The notes: generated from the sequence alone by a model not told the origin. A DNA stretch of 64,000 nucleotides from an uncultured Cryomorphaceae bacterium (GCA_913043005.1 CAJWKU010000003.1:46390-110389); one strand, 5' to 3'. Positions 36,102-46,832 are shown, counted from the stretch's first letter. Translations and numbers: made by a program.

Positions 36102-36653
36102 ATGAAAACAAGAACAATCTTACTAGTAGCAATTGTCGTGATGTTTACGAGCTCAAATTATAAAGAGATAACTATTCGGCCGAATAATGTCAGTTATGAT
36201 CAAGTCGCTAATGTTAAAATCGGAGATCAGGCTCCTGAATTGGCTTTTTTAAACCCGAATGGGGAAATCATGAAATTAAGTGATCTAAAAGGTAAATTGG
36301 TATTGGTTGACTTTTGGGCGTCATGGTGCGGGCCATGTCGTAGAGAAAATCCAAATGTTGTAAAAACTTATGCAAAGTTTAAAGATGAAAAATTTAGTGT
36401 TGGTAAGGGCTTTGAAATTTATTCGGTTAGCTTAGACCAATCAAAAGATCGTTGGGTTCAGGCGATAGCTCAAGATGGACTAACATGGTCTAGTCATGTT
36501 AGTGATCTCAGGGGATGGCGTGCTCAAGGTGCTGCTATTTATGGTGTAAATGCAGTTCCAATGACCTTTCTTGTAGATGGTAAGGGTAAAATAATTGCTA
36601 AGGGTCTAAGAGGCGGGGCTCTTGAGAATGCTTTGAGTTCTTTGAAAAAATAA
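36102..36653 (+). CDS. TlpA/ResA-like thiol-disulfide oxidoreductase
   Basis: A 183-aa thioredoxin-fold protein with a hydrophobic N-terminal signal or anchor (ILLVAIVVMFTSS), so it acts in the periplasm. The redox site is WASWCGPCRRE (CGPC), preceded by KGKLVLVDFW; the cis-proline is in VNAVPMTFLVD. Residues about 35-55 (KIGDQAPELAFLN) are the AhpC/TSA-Redoxin start. Likely reduces disulfides in exported proteins; the Cys-rich surface protein just upstream is a plausible client, but that is inference. A hairpin terminator follows after 18 nt. Confidence 0.88.
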   Translation: MKTRTILLVAIVVMFTSSNYKEITIRPNNVSYDQVANVKIGDQAPELAFLNPNGEIMKLSDLKGKLVLVDFWASWCGPCRRENPNVVKTYAKFKDEKFSVGKGFEIYSVSLDQSKDRWVQAIAQDGLTWSSHVSDLRGWRAQGAAIYGVNAVPMTFLVDGKGKIIAKGLRGGALENALSSLKK

Positions 36654-36671
36654 AATCTACAGAAATATACG

Positions 36672-36720
36672 CAGTCTGCCAATATGACATCTGATCATGT
36701 TTGGCAGACTGTTTGCTTTT
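36672..36720 (+). terminator. Hairpin terminator between thioredoxin gene and grpE
   Basis: Perfect 11-bp stem (36672-36682 with 36701-36711) around an 18-nt loop that can itself fold (ACAT/ATGT), followed by TTTGCTTTTT. It ends the T9SS cluster transcript and separates it from grpE-dnaJ. Confidence 0.75.
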
Positions 36721-36745
36721 TCGGGAATACACATTTGGATTTATC

Positions 36746-37288
36746 ATGGCAAAAGAAAAAAAGACAACCAAGACTGAGAAAACCTCGGCAGACCCAAAAA
36801 TTGAGGAGGTAACAAAAGGGGTTGAAGATACTGATGCTCCAGAACTTACTGGTGAAGAACAAATTCAGGAGCTCAAAGATCAAAATTTGAGATTATACGC
36901 TGAGTTTGAGAATTTTCGAAAGAGAAATGCTCGTGAGCGACTTGATCTTATGTCAACGGCAAGTGAAAAGGTGATAAAAGCTATTTTGCCTGTTATAGAT
37001 GATCTAGATCGGGCTCTAAAAAATTTCCCAAAAGAATCTGAGGAAAGAATCGGTCTAGACCTTATATATGCTAAACTTATTGGAAGCTTGAAAATTGAGG
37101 GGTTGAAGCCCATGGAATCTGCTGTTGGTAAAATTCTGGATGTGGAAACTATGGAAGCCATAACTACTATTCCACCTCCTTCGCAGGATCAAAAGGGAAA
37201 GGTGATTGATGAGATTGAGAAAGGTTATATGCTAGGGTCAAAAATAATTCGCTATTCCAAAGTGGTAGTAGCGGATAGCACAAACTAA
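36746..37288 (+). CDS. grpE: Nucleotide exchange factor GrpE
   Basis: Releases ADP from DnaK. 180 aa from ATG 36746: a charged, disordered N-terminus ([16 protein letters not shown]), a long helix ([23 protein letters not shown], here spanning about residues 38-60) and the C-terminal beta domain with [13 protein letters not shown] and the conserved end [17 protein letters not shown]. The upstream in-frame TTG at 36701 is rejected because it lies in the terminator stem. dnaJ follows 2 nt after the stop. Confidence 0.95.
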   Translation: MAKEKKTTKTEKTSADPKIEEVTKGVEDTDAPELTGEEQIQELKDQNLRLYAEFENFRKRNARERLDLMSTASEKVIKAILPVIDDLDRALKNFPKESEERIGLDLIYAKLIGSLKIEGLKPMESAVGKILDVETMEAITTIPPPSQDQKGKVIDEIEKGYMLGSKIIRYSKVVVADSTN

Positions 37289-37290
37289 TT

Positions 37291-38397
37291 ATGGCACAAA
37301 AACGAGATTTTTACGAGGTTTTAGGTGTAAGTAAATCTTCATCTTCGGATGAGATTAAAAAAGCTTATCGAAAATTAGCAATTAAGTATCATCCAGATAA
37401 AAACCCAGGAGATGCTGTCGCTGAAGATAAATTTAAAGAAGCTGCAGAAGCATACGAAATTCTATCTAATCCTGAAAAAAAGCAAAAATATGATCAATTT
37501 GGTCATCAAGCCTTTGGTCCTGGTTCGGGTGGTCAAGGTGGTATGAATATGGATGATATATTTAGCCACTTTGGAGACATATTTGGAGGAGGCGGTTTTG
37601 GAGGTTTTGGCGGGAATAGTCGAGGTGGAGCTGCTAGGGGTGCAAATCTAAGAGTTAGAGTAAAACTTAATCTATTTGATATTGCCTCAGGAGTTGAGAA
37701 AAAAATTAAAATTCGCAGAGCTGTACCTGCTGATGGTATAACATTTAAAACTTGTACTGTTTGTAACGGCTCCGGCCAAATATCAAGAGTTCAAAACACA
37801 ATTCTTGGACAAATGCGCACTGCGAGTGCTTGCAATGGCTGTAATGGTTCGGGAAAAATGATAGACAAACGACCTGCTGGAGTTGGAGCAGATGGTCTAG
37901 AAAGAGTTGAAGAAGTTGTAAGTGTAAAAATACCACCCGGTGTTCAAGATGGGATGCAATTGCGAGTAGCAAGTAAAGGTAACCATGGTCCAGGAGGAAG
38001 TCCTGCTGGAGACCTTATTGTTTCGATTGAAGAAGAAATTCATGAGTCTTTAATACGAGAAGGCCAACATTTACACTTTGAGCTTTATATTTCATTTCCT
38101 GATGCCGCTTTGGGTTCGTCAGTTGAGATTCCAAGTGTTACTGGGAAGGTGCGAATGAAAATTGATGCAGGGACTCAAAGTGGAAAGACATTGAGGTTAA
38201 AGGGTAAAGGTTTGCCAAGTGTTGAAGGTTATGGTATTGGTGATCTTTTGGTCCATGTTTCTGTTTGGACTCCAAAATCAATAACTAGCAAGGAAAGATC
38301 TTTATTAGAGGATTTGAAAGAGTCGAAAAACTTTAAACCAAATCCTGGAAAGTCAGATAAAGGTTTTTTTGAACGTGTTCAAGATTTGTTTAATTAA
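37291..38397 (+). CDS. dnaJ: Chaperone DnaJ with a reduced zinc-finger domain
   Basis: Hsp40 co-chaperone of DnaK. J domain at about 5-70 with HPD at 34-36, then a Gly/Phe linker (about 75-112, including [11 protein letters not shown]), then the cysteine-rich region and the C-terminal substrate domains ([17 protein letters not shown]). Only two of the usual four CxxCxGxG repeats remain: CTVCNGSG (C155, C158) and CNGCNGSG (C181, C184). These correspond to repeats II and III (zinc centre 2); repeats I and IV are replaced by cysteine-free sequence ([13 protein letters not shown] and [12 protein letters not shown]). 368 aa. The stop overlaps the end of murA on the other strand by 8 nt. Confidence 0.95.
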   Translation: MAQKRDFYEVLGVSKSSSSDEIKKAYRKLAIKYHPDKNPGDAVAEDKFKEAAEAYEILSNPEKKQKYDQFGHQAFGPGSGGQGGMNMDDIFSHFGDIFGGGGFGGFGGNSRGGAARGANLRVRVKLNLFDIASGVEKKIKIRRAVPADGITFKTCTVCNGSGQISRVQNTILGQMRTASACNGCNGSGKMIDKRPAGVGADGLERVEEVVSVKIPPGVQDGMQLRVASKGNHGPGGSPAGDLIVSIEEEIHESLIREGQHLHFELYISFPDAALGSSVEIPSVTGKVRMKIDAGTQSGKTLRLKGKGLPSVEGYGIGDLLVHVSVWTPKSITSKERSLLEDLKESKNFKPNPGKSDKGFFERVQDLFN

Positions 38398-39703
38398 TTC
38401 TTTCAATTTCAGCACCGATATTTCGTAATCTGACATCGATCGCTTCATATCCTCGATCAATTTGCTCTATATTATATATTGTGCTGGTGCCTTCTGCACT
38501 AAGAGCGGCAATCAAAAGAGCTATGCCTGCCCTTATATCTGGAGAGGTCATTGTTGTAGAGCGTAATGGAAATTTTCGATTCAAGCCAATTACTGTGGCT
38601 CTATGTGGATCGCATAAAATAATCTGAGCACCCATATCAATTAGTTTATCCACAAAGAATAGTCGGCTTTCAAACATTTTTTGGTGGATTAATACCGAGC
38701 CATTGGCTTGAGTTGCTGTAACAAGTATAATACTCAAAAGGTCGGGAGTAAACCCTGGCCAAGGAGCATCACTTATTGTAGTCATTGATCCATCTAAATA
38801 TGACCCTATCGAATAATTTTTTTGACTGGGAACGTGAATATCATCTCCTAATATTTCCAGTTCAATTCCAAGTTTTTTAAAAACCTCGGGAATGACTCCA
38901 AGATATTGAACACCTGCATTTTTAATCGTTATTTCACTTTCTGTCATTGCTGCAAGTCCAATCCAACTGCCGATTTCAATCATGTCTGGTAAGCATTTAT
39001 GATCAGTACCTTCTAAGCTATCGACTCCAGTAATATGCAATAAGTTGCTCCCAATTCCTTGAATTTTAGCCCCCATCCTCACTAGCATATTACAGAGTTG
39101 TTGCAGGTAAGGTTCACAAGCTGCATTGTATATTGTTGTGATCCCTTTTGTGAGTACCGCAGCCATTATAATATTTGCAGTACCAGTTACTGATGCCTCG
39201 TCCAGTAGCATATAGGCACCTTTTAATCCTGATTTTGGCGCTTCTACTCCGTAGAAATTTGAATTCTCTTCAAATTTAAATTTGGCTCCAAGTTTCATAA
39301 AACCAATAAAGTGGGTGTCTAATCTTCTGCGTCCAATCTTATCTCCACCTGGCTTGGGAATATAGCCTTGTCCAAAACGAGCAAGCATTGGTCCAACCAA
39401 CATTATTGAACCTCTCAGGGAGGATCCTTTTTCTTTAAAAGCGGTAGAATGTAAATAATCCAAATCAATATTCTTAGCACAAAATGTGTAGTCCCCATGA
39501 CCATTTTTAAGGACCAATACACCGAGGTCTTCTAATATTTCTATCAACTTATTTACATCTACGATATCTGGAATATTTGATATCCGTATCTTTTTCTCTG
39601 TCAATAAAACTGCACAAAGTATTTGAAGCACCTCATTTTTTGCACCCTGCGGCTGTATTTCTCCCTTAAGTTTTTTACCGCCTTTTATTTTAAAACTGCT
39701 CAC
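38390..39703 (-). CDS. murA: UDP-N-acetylglucosamine 1-carboxyvinyltransferase MurA (Asp variant)
   Basis: First committed step of peptidoglycan synthesis, PEP transfer to UDP-GlcNAc. 437 aa, six-fold inverse alpha/beta repeat. K22-N23 in QGAKNEVLQ bind substrate; the active-site loop reads [16 protein letters not shown] with Asp121 where most bacteria have the fosfomycin-reactive Cys (PGGCxIG). The C-terminal [15 protein letters not shown] is conserved. The start is a GTG at 39703, 4 nt after DUF4290, so the unit is uvrD-DUF4290-murA. Confidence 0.96.
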   Translation of the reverse strand: MSSFKIKGGKKLKGEIQPQGAKNEVLQILCAVLLTEKKIRISNIPDIVDVNKLIEILEDLGVLVLKNGHGDYTFCAKNIDLDYLHSTAFKEKGSSLRGSIMLVGPMLARFGQGYIPKPGGDKIGRRRLDTHFIGFMKLGAKFKFEENSNFYGVEAPKSGLKGAYMLLDEASVTGTANIIMAAVLTKGITTIYNAACEPYLQQLCNMLVRMGAKIQGIGSNLLHITGVDSLEGTDHKCLPDMIEIGSWIGLAAMTESEITIKNAGVQYLGVIPEVFKKLGIELEILGDDIHVPSQKNYSIGSYLDGSMTTISDAPWPGFTPDLLSIILVTATQANGSVLIHQKMFESRLFFVDKLIDMGAQIILCDPHRATVIGLNRKFPLRSTTMTSPDIRAGIALLIAALSAEGTSTIYNIEQIDRGYEAIDVRLRNIGAEIERIN

Positions 39704-39707
39704 AATA

Positions 39708-40376
39708 TTAGGGTTTTGAACGAGAAGAGAAATTTGCTTTCCGTTTAAATTGAGGTTTTTTCTTCTTTTTCGATTTTGTATTTAGAGGGGCATTTTGTGA
39801 TTTAACACCCTTTGCTACGGTTAAAGTAGTATCAATATTGCCAAGCTTTCCTGCTGATAAAATTCTGAGTTCAGAAAATATTATCGAGTCATCGACATTG
39901 TCTTTGTTCCAGGATAAATATGCTCGTTTCATCTGATTTGCAATATCAAATTCCATCAGGTCTCTCTCCTCGCTTGATTCAATTTCTGACACTGTCTTAA
40001 TCATGGCTTGAAGAACATTACCGTAGTATCTGTGTGTTCGACTCTTTTTTGGATATCCTACGAGATCAGGGCGCTCACTTAGTTTTTCTTTTGTTAAAAT
40101 TGGATAAGGACTATCTACATCTAAGGAGAAATTTGACATAACAAACAGATGATCCCAAAGTTTATGGCGGTAATCTGGATTATCTCGTAATTTGGGATTT
40201 AGATTTCCAATTATGTCAACTATACTTGTTGCCACTTTAGTTCTATGATCCCTGTCAGTTAAAGTTTGACAATATTCAATCATTGATTGAACATGTCGGC
40301 CATATTCCGGCATGATTAGATGTTCTCTATCTGTATTGTAGTCAAGCGCTAGAGCAGCTATTTTCGTGGTGTCCAT
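39708..40376 (-). CDS. DUF4290-family protein
   Basis: A 222-aa soluble protein of a Bacteroidetes-restricted family of unknown function. The start MDTTKIAALALDYNTDREHLIMPEYGRHVQ and the block NPDYRHKLWDHLFVMSNF (each seen as several short conserved runs) identify it. The C-terminus is a basic tail (KSKKKKKPQFKRKANF) that could bind nucleic acid. It shares one base with the uvrD stop and lies 4 nt from murA; this arrangement is common in the phylum, hinting at a link to wall synthesis or replication that is not defined. Confidence 0.82.
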   Translation of the reverse strand: MDTTKIAALALDYNTDREHLIMPEYGRHVQSMIEYCQTLTDRDHRTKVATSIVDIIGNLNPKLRDNPDYRHKLWDHLFVMSNFSLDVDSPYPILTKEKLSERPDLVGYPKKSRTHRYYGNVLQAMIKTVSEIESSEERDLMEFDIANQMKRAYLSWNKDNVDDSIIFSELRILSAGKLGNIDTTLTVAKGVKSQNAPLNTKSKKKKKPQFKRKANFSSRSKP

Positions 40377-42715
40377 TATTTAATTAATTGCAATTTAGCA
40401 AACTTTAGTAACAATTTTTTCTCTCCTGCATTATCAAATGCAATTGTCGCTTTTTGATCCATGTGGTCCCCATTTATTTCAGTTATCGTCCCAGTGCCAA
40501 AACGTTCATGAAGAACGCGATGCCCAGCTTTTAATGTATCGTTTGCCATTGACGCTGGATCACCAAATTTTTTTGAATCCTTTAGTGGTTTTAAATTTGC
40601 GGGTCGAATAAATCTAACAGTATTCGGGTGTTTATCAGGTTTTGCTGGTTGCTTTTTTTTATTTGATTTGGAATAAAAATGTGATTGTTTCGAAGGTACG
40701 TCAAATGCATTTATTTTTTTTGAAAAATTTTGTCCTGAATTATATTCAGGAACATGCGCATCTATGTGTTCTTCATCAAGTTCATCAAGAAAACGGCTAG
40801 GTTCACAGTCAATAAGTTTTCCCCAACGATAGCGTACATGTGAATATGTTAAATGGGCACTTTTCTTTGCACGAGTTAACGCCACATAAAATAGACGCCT
40901 TTCTTCTTCGAGGTCACTTCGAGATCCTATACTCATCATGGATGGAAAAAGATTCTCTTCCATTCCTACAACAAAGACATTTGGAAATTCTAAACCCTTT
41001 GCAAGGTGAATTGTCATAAGACTTACTTTGGGTCGATTATCGTTTTCTTTTTTATCAGCGTCCGTGATAAGAGCAATATCTTCCATATAGGATTGAATGC
41101 TAGCGTTCCCATTTTCTATTTCTTTTTGCTCCTCTGTAAAATCTTTTATACCATTTAAAAGTTCTTGTACATTTTCATATCTACTTACTCCCTCTGGTGT
41201 TTTGTCATCACTAAGAAACTTAACGAGGCCCGAAGATCGAGCTATATGTTCCACTATATCAAAAGCATCTTTTTCATCTGTCAATATTCTGTAGCTTAGA
41301 ATTAAATCACAAAATGCCAGGAGCTTCTCTTTTGTTGGTTGATTAATTTTAATTTGCCATTCTGAAGCATTTTGAGCAGCTTCCCAGATAGAGGTTTTAT
41401 GATCATTTGCTGCCAAACTTAGACGTGCTAATGTTGTTTCACCAATTCCTCTGGCGGGGAGATTTATTATTCTTTTAAATGCTTCATCATCTTTTAAGTT
41501 GACCACCAGTCGAACATATGAAATTAGATCCTTGACTTCTTTTCTTTGATAGAATGATAAACCACCATAAATGCGATAAGGAATATTTTTTCTCCGAAAA
41601 GAGTCTTCAAATGCTCTTGATTGGGCATTCGTTCGATATAAAATAGCAAAGTCGTCATATGCTACGTGATTTCTAATATGGGCTTCCCAAATAGTTTGAG
41701 CAGCATAATTTCCTTCGTCAGAGTCGCTGACACTTTTATGAATTATAATTTTATCCCCCAAGGGGTTTGCTGTCCATATATTTTTCTCTAATTGTTCTTT
41801 ATTATTTTTTATTAATGAATTTGCCGCTTTTACAATACGTTCAGTACTTCGATAATTCTGCTCAAGTTTAAAAAAAATGGCATTATCGTAGTCTTTTTGA
41901 AAATTTAGAATATTTCGAATATTAGCACCTCTAAAGGCATAAATACTCTGCGCATCATCACCTACCACGCAAATATTTTCATATCTGCTGGCTAAGGATT
42001 TGATAATTAAATATTGAGAGTGGTTTGTATCTTGATACTCATCCACTAGAATATACTTAAATCTTTCTTGGTACTTGGCAAGCGCATCTGGAAATTTCAT
42101 AAATAATTCATTTGTTTTGACAAGTAAATCATCAAAGTCCATAGCTCCTGCTCGAAAACACTTTTCCATGTAAGAGGAGTATATTTCGCCAAGTTTTGGG
42201 ATTCGCGCAGATGCGTCAGCCTCCTGAAGTTCAGCTCTGCTTAAATAAGACTTGGGTGTTATTAGATTATTCTTGTAGGAGGAAATGCGATTTGCTATTG
42301 TCTTTACTTTGTAAACTTCTTTATCAAACCCTGACTCCTTTATGATGGCTGAAATAACCTTTCTTGAGTCTTCGCTGTCGTAGATAGTGAAGTTTGATGG
42401 AAAACCAAGTCGATGTCCCTCAATTCTGAGGATTTTAGCAAAAACGGAATGAAATGTACCCATCCAAAGATTTTTTGCTTCCGATCCGTCTAAAACATTT
42501 TCAATTCTTTCCTTCATCTCTCTGGCTGCTTTATTAGTAAAAGTCAAGGAAAGGATATTAAATGGGTCAACTCCCGATTTCATTAGATGTGCTATTCGAT
42601 AAGTTAAGACGCGAGTTTTTCCAGAACCAGCCCCAGCAATAACCATAACGGGTCCTTTAGTACATTCTACAGCCTTTCTTTGGGCTGAGTTTAGAGCTTC
42701 GAGATAATTTAACAT
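40376..42715 (-). CDS. UvrD/PcrA-type ATP-dependent DNA helicase
   Basis: A 779-aa SF1A 3'-5' helicase for repair and replication. Motif I AGAGSGKTR (about 28-36), Ia LSLTFTNKAAREMKER, II VDEYQDTNH, III GDDAQSIYAFRGA, IV LEQNYRST, V MTIHLAKGLEFPNVFVVG and VI EERRLFYVALTRA are all in order. The C-terminal end (GHRVLHERFGTGTI) is the Tudor-like domain found in PcrA/UvrD. First gene of a minus-strand unit, divergent from rpsL. Confidence 0.95.
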   Translation of the reverse strand: MLNYLEALNSAQRKAVECTKGPVMVIAGAGSGKTRVLTYRIAHLMKSGVDPFNILSLTFTNKAAREMKERIENVLDGSEAKNLWMGTFHSVFAKILRIEGHRLGFPSNFTIYDSEDSRKVISAIIKESGFDKEVYKVKTIANRISSYKNNLITPKSYLSRAELQEADASARIPKLGEIYSSYMEKCFRAGAMDFDDLLVKTNELFMKFPDALAKYQERFKYILVDEYQDTNHSQYLIIKSLASRYENICVVGDDAQSIYAFRGANIRNILNFQKDYDNAIFFKLEQNYRSTERIVKAANSLIKNNKEQLEKNIWTANPLGDKIIIHKSVSDSDEGNYAAQTIWEAHIRNHVAYDDFAILYRTNAQSRAFEDSFRRKNIPYRIYGGLSFYQRKEVKDLISYVRLVVNLKDDEAFKRIINLPARGIGETTLARLSLAANDHKTSIWEAAQNASEWQIKINQPTKEKLLAFCDLILSYRILTDEKDAFDIVEHIARSSGLVKFLSDDKTPEGVSRYENVQELLNGIKDFTEEQKEIENGNASIQSYMEDIALITDADKKENDNRPKVSLMTIHLAKGLEFPNVFVVGMEENLFPSMMSIGSRSDLEEERRLFYVALTRAKKSAHLTYSHVRYRWGKLIDCEPSRFLDELDEEHIDAHVPEYNSGQNFSKKINAFDVPSKQSHFYSKSNKKKQPAKPDKHPNTVRFIRPANLKPLKDSKKFGDPASMANDTLKAGHRVLHERFGTGTITEINGDHMDQKATIAFDNAGEKKLLLKFAKLQLIK

Positions 42716-42783
42716 ATTTGGATTTCAAAGGTATGTTTTCTAGTGTCTGATAAAAAGTTGGAAAAAGCGATTTCAAATGTGCG

Positions 42784-42813
42784 TTGAATGTTAGATAAAA
42801 ACAGCTACATTTG
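42784..42813 (+). promoter_or_regulatory. Promoter of the str-S10-spc-alpha super-operon
   Basis: TTG (42784-42786), 19 nt, TACATTTG (42806-42813): an exact Bacteroidetes sigma consensus. The leader to the rpsL ATG is about 55 nt and begins with a small CCCC/GGGG inverted repeat (around 42819-42834). Confidence 0.8.
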
Positions 42814-42874
42814 CAGTCCCCAAAAAACTAGGGGTAAAAATATTGTAGCGACGACAACCAAAACAATTTAAAGA

Positions 42875-43255
42875 ATGCCAACTATTCAACAACTAGTCCG
42901 TAAAGGAAGAGTCAAATTACAAAAAAAGAGTAAGTCAGCAGCGCTAGACTCTTGCCCTCAACGTAGAGGAGTATGCACTCGTGTTTACACAACTACTCCG
43001 AAAAAACCGAATTCAGCAATGAGAAAAGTTGCACGTGTTCGGTTAACTAATGGTAATGAAGTAAATGCCTACATAGGAGGAGAAGGTCATAATCTTCAAG
43101 AGCACTCCATTGTCTTGGTTCGCGGAGGTCGAGTTAAAGACTTACCGGGAGTTAGATATCACATTGTTCGTGGCGCACTAGACGCTGCTGGTGTTGCCGG
43201 CAGAATGCAACGTCGTTCTAAATATGGTACAAAACGTCCAAAAGCAAAAAAATAA
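42875..43255 (+). CDS. rpsL: 30S ribosomal protein S12
   Basis: Decoding-centre protein of the 30S subunit. 126 aa with [10 protein letters not shown] at the start, the [21 protein letters not shown] block and [11 protein letters not shown]. The streptomycin-site lysines in TPKKPNSA and the GRVKDLPGV loop are wild-type in appearance. First gene of the super-operon. Confidence 0.98.
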   Translation: MPTIQQLVRKGRVKLQKKSKSAALDSCPQRRGVCTRVYTTTPKKPNSAMRKVARVRLTNGNEVNAYIGGEGHNLQEHSIVLVRGGRVKDLPGVRYHIVRGALDAAGVAGRMQRRSKYGTKRPKAKK

Positions 43256-43264
43256 AAGGAAAAT

Positions 43265-43735
43265 ATGAGAAAGACTCGTGCTAAAAAACGTCCACTTTTG
43301 CCAGATCCAAGATTTAATGATCCCTTGGTAACAAGATTCGTTAACAATTTAATGTATGATGGTAAGAAGTCAACTTCTTACTCGATTTTTTACGATGCAA
43401 TTGATCTGATTTCTGAAAAGTCTGAGGAGGCCAATGGTCTGGAGCAATGGAAGACGGCACTGACCAATGTTATGCCTCATGTTGAAGTTAGAAGTCGCCG
43501 AGTTGGTGGATCTACATTTCAAATTCCTCAACAAATTCGTCCTGAACGAAAAATATCTCAGGCTATGAAGTGGTTAATAGGTTATTCTCGTGCTCGAAAC
43601 GAAAAAAGTATGGCAGCTAAATTAGCTGGAGAAATCATGGCTGCTGCGAAAGAAGAAGGAGCTGCAGTTAAGAAGCGCATGGATGTTCATCGCATGGCTG
43701 AAGCAAATAAGGCATTCTCACATTTCCGTTTCTAA
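43265..43735 (+). CDS. rpsG: 30S ribosomal protein S7
   Basis: Primary 16S-binding protein that nucleates the 30S head. 156 aa; RKTRAKKR at the start, [28 protein letters not shown] and the C-terminal [14 protein letters not shown]. It sits 9 nt after rpsL and 11 nt before fusA, as in the str operon. Confidence 0.98.
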   Translation: MRKTRAKKRPLLPDPRFNDPLVTRFVNNLMYDGKKSTSYSIFYDAIDLISEKSEEANGLEQWKTALTNVMPHVEVRSRRVGGSTFQIPQQIRPERKISQAMKWLIGYSRARNEKSMAAKLAGEIMAAAKEEGAAVKKRMDVHRMAEANKAFSHFRF

Positions 43736-43746
43736 ATATATATTTA

Positions 43747-45879
43747 ATGTCAACACGCGATCTTAAATTCACCCGGAATATTGGTATCATGGCCCACATT
43801 GATGCCGGAAAAACTACTACCACCGAGCGTATACTTTATTACACTGGTGTTTCTCACAAAATTGGTGAGGTGCATGATGGTGCTGCGACAATGGACTGGA
43901 TGGTTCAAGAGCAGGAAAGAGGAATCACGATTACATCTGCAGCAACAACTTGTTTTTGGAGGTTTCCGACTGATCAAGGTAAGGACCTGACTGATACCGA
44001 GGAATATAAGATAAATATTATCGATACCCCTGGGCACGTGGACTTTACAGTCGAAGTTGAGAGGTCTCTTAGAGTATTAGATGGAGCAGTAGCTTTATTG
44101 TGCGCTGTTGGGGGTGTTCAGCCTCAAACTGAAACGGTTTGGAGACAGGCAACAAAATATAACGTTCCAAGAATAGCATTTGTAAATAAAATGGATAGAA
44201 CGGGTGCTGATTTTTTCAGCGTAGTTCGTCAAATTGATGAAAAATTAAAGGGACACCCAGTACCGCTTCAAATTCCTATAGGCGCGGAGATGGAGTTCAA
44301 GGGTGTTGTTGACTTGCTGGATAACAAGGCAATCATTTGGGACGATGAAACTCAAGGAATGACCTACAAAGAGGTAGATATTCCCGAGGATTTAGTTGAG
44401 ACGGTTAAAGAATACCGTGAAAAATTAGTGGAATCAGTTGCAGAGTTTGATGACTCATTGCTCGAGAAATTCTTTGATAATCCAGATGCAATTACAAGAG
44501 AGGAATTGGTTTCAGCTATACGAAAAGCGACTGTAGCTCAAAAAATAACTCCTGTCTTGTGTGGTTCGGCTTTTAAGAATAAGGGAGTGCAAACAATGTT
44601 AGATGCTGTTATGTCTTTCATGCCATCACCATTGGATGTTGAAGGTATAGTTGGTACAAACCCAGATACAGACGAGGAAGAAATGCGAAAGCCAGATTCC
44701 AACGAACCTTTCGCAGCTTTGGCATTCAAAATTGCTACGGACCCATTTGTGGGTAGGTTATGTTTTTTTAGGGTTTATTCTGGAAAAACGGATGCTGGTT
44801 CCTATGTTAAAAATATAAGAACTGGAAATAAAGAGCGTATTTCTCGCATTTTTCAAATGCACTCTAATAAACAAAATCCCATAGCTTCTATTGAGGCAGG
44901 CGATATTGGTGCTGGCGTTGGTTTTAAAGATATCCGAACAGGTGATACTCTTTGTGATGAAAAGCGTCCTATTGTTCTTGAATCAATGACATTTCCAGAA
45001 CCTGTTATCGGTTTAGCAGTTGAGCCCAAAACTCAAGCAGATATGGACAAAATGGGAATTGCCTTAGCTAAATTGGCAGAAGAAGATCCTACTTTTAGAG
45101 TTGCAACTGATGAAGAAACAGGCCAGACAGTTATCTCAGGAATGGGTGAATTACATTTGGATATTCTCGTAGATAGAATGCGTCGTGAATTCAAAGTCGA
45201 ATGTAATCAGGGAGCTCCTCAAGTTCAATATAAGGAGGCATTAACTTTTGAGACAGGACATCGTGAGCAATACAAGAAACAAACTGGTGGTCGCGGTAAA
45301 TTTGCTGATATCGACTTTAAAATTGGTCCAGCCGACGAGGATTTTGAAGCTGGAGGTTTGCAATTTATAAACAAAATAAAAGGAGGGAATATTCCTCGTG
45401 AATTTATTCCAGCAGTTGAAAAAGGTTTCAAAGAAGCTATGACAAATGGTCCACTTGCTGGATATGGTGTTGATTCCATGAAAGTCATTTTGGAGGATGG
45501 ATCATTTCATCCAGTAGATTCTGATGCTCTTTCTTTTGAACTGGCGGCGAGATTAGGTTTCCGCGAATCTGCAAAAAAAGCTAAGCCGATTATTCTTGAG
45601 CCATTGATGAAAATTGAAGTGGTAATGCCTGAAGCCTCTATGGGTGATGTTGTTGGTGATTTGAATAAAAGACGTGGTATGGTGGAAGGTATGGATACAA
45701 AAGAAGGAGATTCTGTTGTTCATGCGAAAGTTCCTCTTAGTGAAATGTTTGGTTATGTAACAACCTTGAGGACCATTACATCGGGAAGAGGAAGTTCATC
45801 TATGGAGTTCAGTCACTATGCAGAGACTCCTAAAGGGATTTCAGAAGAGGTAATTGAAAGTGTACGAGGTAGTAAATAA
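43747..45879 (+). CDS. fusA: Elongation factor G
   Basis: Translocation GTPase. 710 aa with G1 [13 protein letters not shown]2 [11 protein letters not shown]3 DTPGHVDFT and G4 NKMD; domain [13 protein letters not shown] and domain V with [18 protein letters not shown]. No duplication of fusA is seen in the window. The tuf gene that follows fusA in Escherichia coli is absent; rpsJ comes next after 14 nt. Confidence 0.98.
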   Translation: MSTRDLKFTRNIGIMAHIDAGKTTTTERILYYTGVSHKIGEVHDGAATMDWMVQEQERGITITSAATTCFWRFPTDQGKDLTDTEEYKINIIDTPGHVDFTVEVERSLRVLDGAVALLCAVGGVQPQTETVWRQATKYNVPRIAFVNKMDRTGADFFSVVRQIDEKLKGHPVPLQIPIGAEMEFKGVVDLLDNKAIIWDDETQGMTYKEVDIPEDLVETVKEYREKLVESVAEFDDSLLEKFFDNPDAITREELVSAIRKATVAQKITPVLCGSAFKNKGVQTMLDAVMSFMPSPLDVEGIVGTNPDTDEEEMRKPDSNEPFAALAFKIATDPFVGRLCFFRVYSGKTDAGSYVKNIRTGNKERISRIFQMHSNKQNPIASIEAGDIGAGVGFKDIRTGDTLCDEKRPIVLESMTFPEPVIGLAVEPKTQADMDKMGIALAKLAEEDPTFRVATDEETGQTVISGMGELHLDILVDRMRREFKVECNQGAPQVQYKEALTFETGHREQYKKQTGGRGKFADIDFKIGPADEDFEAGGLQFINKIKGGNIPREFIPAVEKGFKEAMTNGPLAGYGVDSMKVILEDGSFHPVDSDALSFELAARLGFRESAKKAKPIILEPLMKIEVVMPEASMGDVVGDLNKRRGMVEGMDTKEGDSVVHAKVPLSEMFGYVTTLRTITSGRGSSSMEFSHYAETPKGISEEVIESVRGSK

Positions 45880-45893
45880 TTATTAGCGAACCT

Positions 45894-46199
45894 ATGAGCC
45901 AGAAAATTAGAATTAAACTCAAGTCTTATGATCACATGTTAGTGGACAAGAGTGCAGAGAAAATTGTGAAAACAGTGAAGAGTACGGGTGCCGTGGTAAA
46001 TGGTCCGATACCCCTTCCAACGAATAAGCGCATATATACTGTGTTACGTTCACCTCACGTTAATAAAAAAGCACGCGAACAGTTCGAGCTGTCAAGTTAC
46101 AAGCGTCTATTGGATATTTATTCTTCATCCAGCAAGACAATTGATGCATTGATGAAGTTAGAATTGCCAAGTGGTGTGGAAGTAGAAATTAAAGTTTAA
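45894..46199 (+). CDS. rpsJ: 30S ribosomal protein S10
   Basis: 30S head protein (also NusE in transcription antitermination). 101 aa; [21 protein letters not shown] (as [11 protein letters not shown]), [20 protein letters not shown] in part, and [24 protein letters not shown] in part. It opens the S10 section. Confidence 0.97.
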   Translation: MSQKIRIKLKSYDHMLVDKSAEKIVKTVKSTGAVVNGPIPLPTNKRIYTVLRSPHVNKKAREQFELSSYKRLLDIYSSSSKTIDALMKLELPSGVEVEIKV

Positions 46200-46217
46200 C
46201 TCAGAACCGTAAATATC

Positions 46218-46832
46218 ATGCCTGGACTAATTGGCAAGAAAATCGGAATGACCAGCATCTTCGACGCGGATGGTAAAAACTACCCGTGTACGGTCATCGA
46301 ATTGGGCCCTTGTGTGGTTACCCAAATTAAAAATAAAGATGTCGATGGTTACGCTGCTGTGCAGGTTGCGTTTGGCGATAAAAAGCGCCCAAATAAATCT
46401 GCTATTGGCCATGCCCAAAAAGCAAATACCATTGCAAAACAAAACTATGTAGAGTTTCGAGACTTTACTGAAGGCTCAGTTGTTTTGGGAGATACATTAA
46501 CTGTAGATATGTTCAGCGAAGGTGAATTCGTTGATGTTGCGGGTACTTCCAAAGGAAAAGGTTTTCAGGGCGTTGTGAAACGACATGGCTTTGCAGGTGT
46601 TGGTCAAGCGACCCATGGACAACATAACCGTCTAAGGGCTCCAGGTTCTATTGGTGCTGGTTCAGATCCATCTAGAGTTTTTAAAGGGACTCGGATGGGT
46701 GGAAGAATGGGTAATGAAAGAGTGAAGATCCAGAATCTTCAAGTTTTAAAAGTTGACTTAGAACAGAATGTTTTAGTAGTAAAGGGCTCTGTCCCTGGCG
46801 CAAGACAATCTGTCGTAATTGTTGAGAAATAA
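46218..46832 (+). CDS. rplC: 50S ribosomal protein L3
   Basis: Early-assembly 50S protein near the peptidyl-transferase centre. 204 aa; [14 protein letters not shown] at the start, [19 protein letters not shown] and the loop [18 protein letters not shown]. The final base is shared with the first base of rplD. Confidence 0.98.
   Translation: MPGLIGKKIGMTSIFDADGKNYPCTVIELGPCVVTQIKNKDVDGYAAVQVAFGDKKRPNKSAIGHAQKANTIAKQNYVEFRDFTEGSVVLGDTLTVDMFSEGEFVDVAGTSKGKGFQGVVKRHGFAGVGQATHGQHNRLRAPGSIGAGSDPSRVFKGTRMGGRMGNERVKIQNLQVLKVDLEQNVLVVKGSVPGARQSVVIVEK

Noticed and set aside
36701..36745. An upstream start for grpE adding 15 codons
   Set aside because: The codon lies in the right arm of the terminator hairpin, and the normal GrpE-like start is the ATG at 36746.
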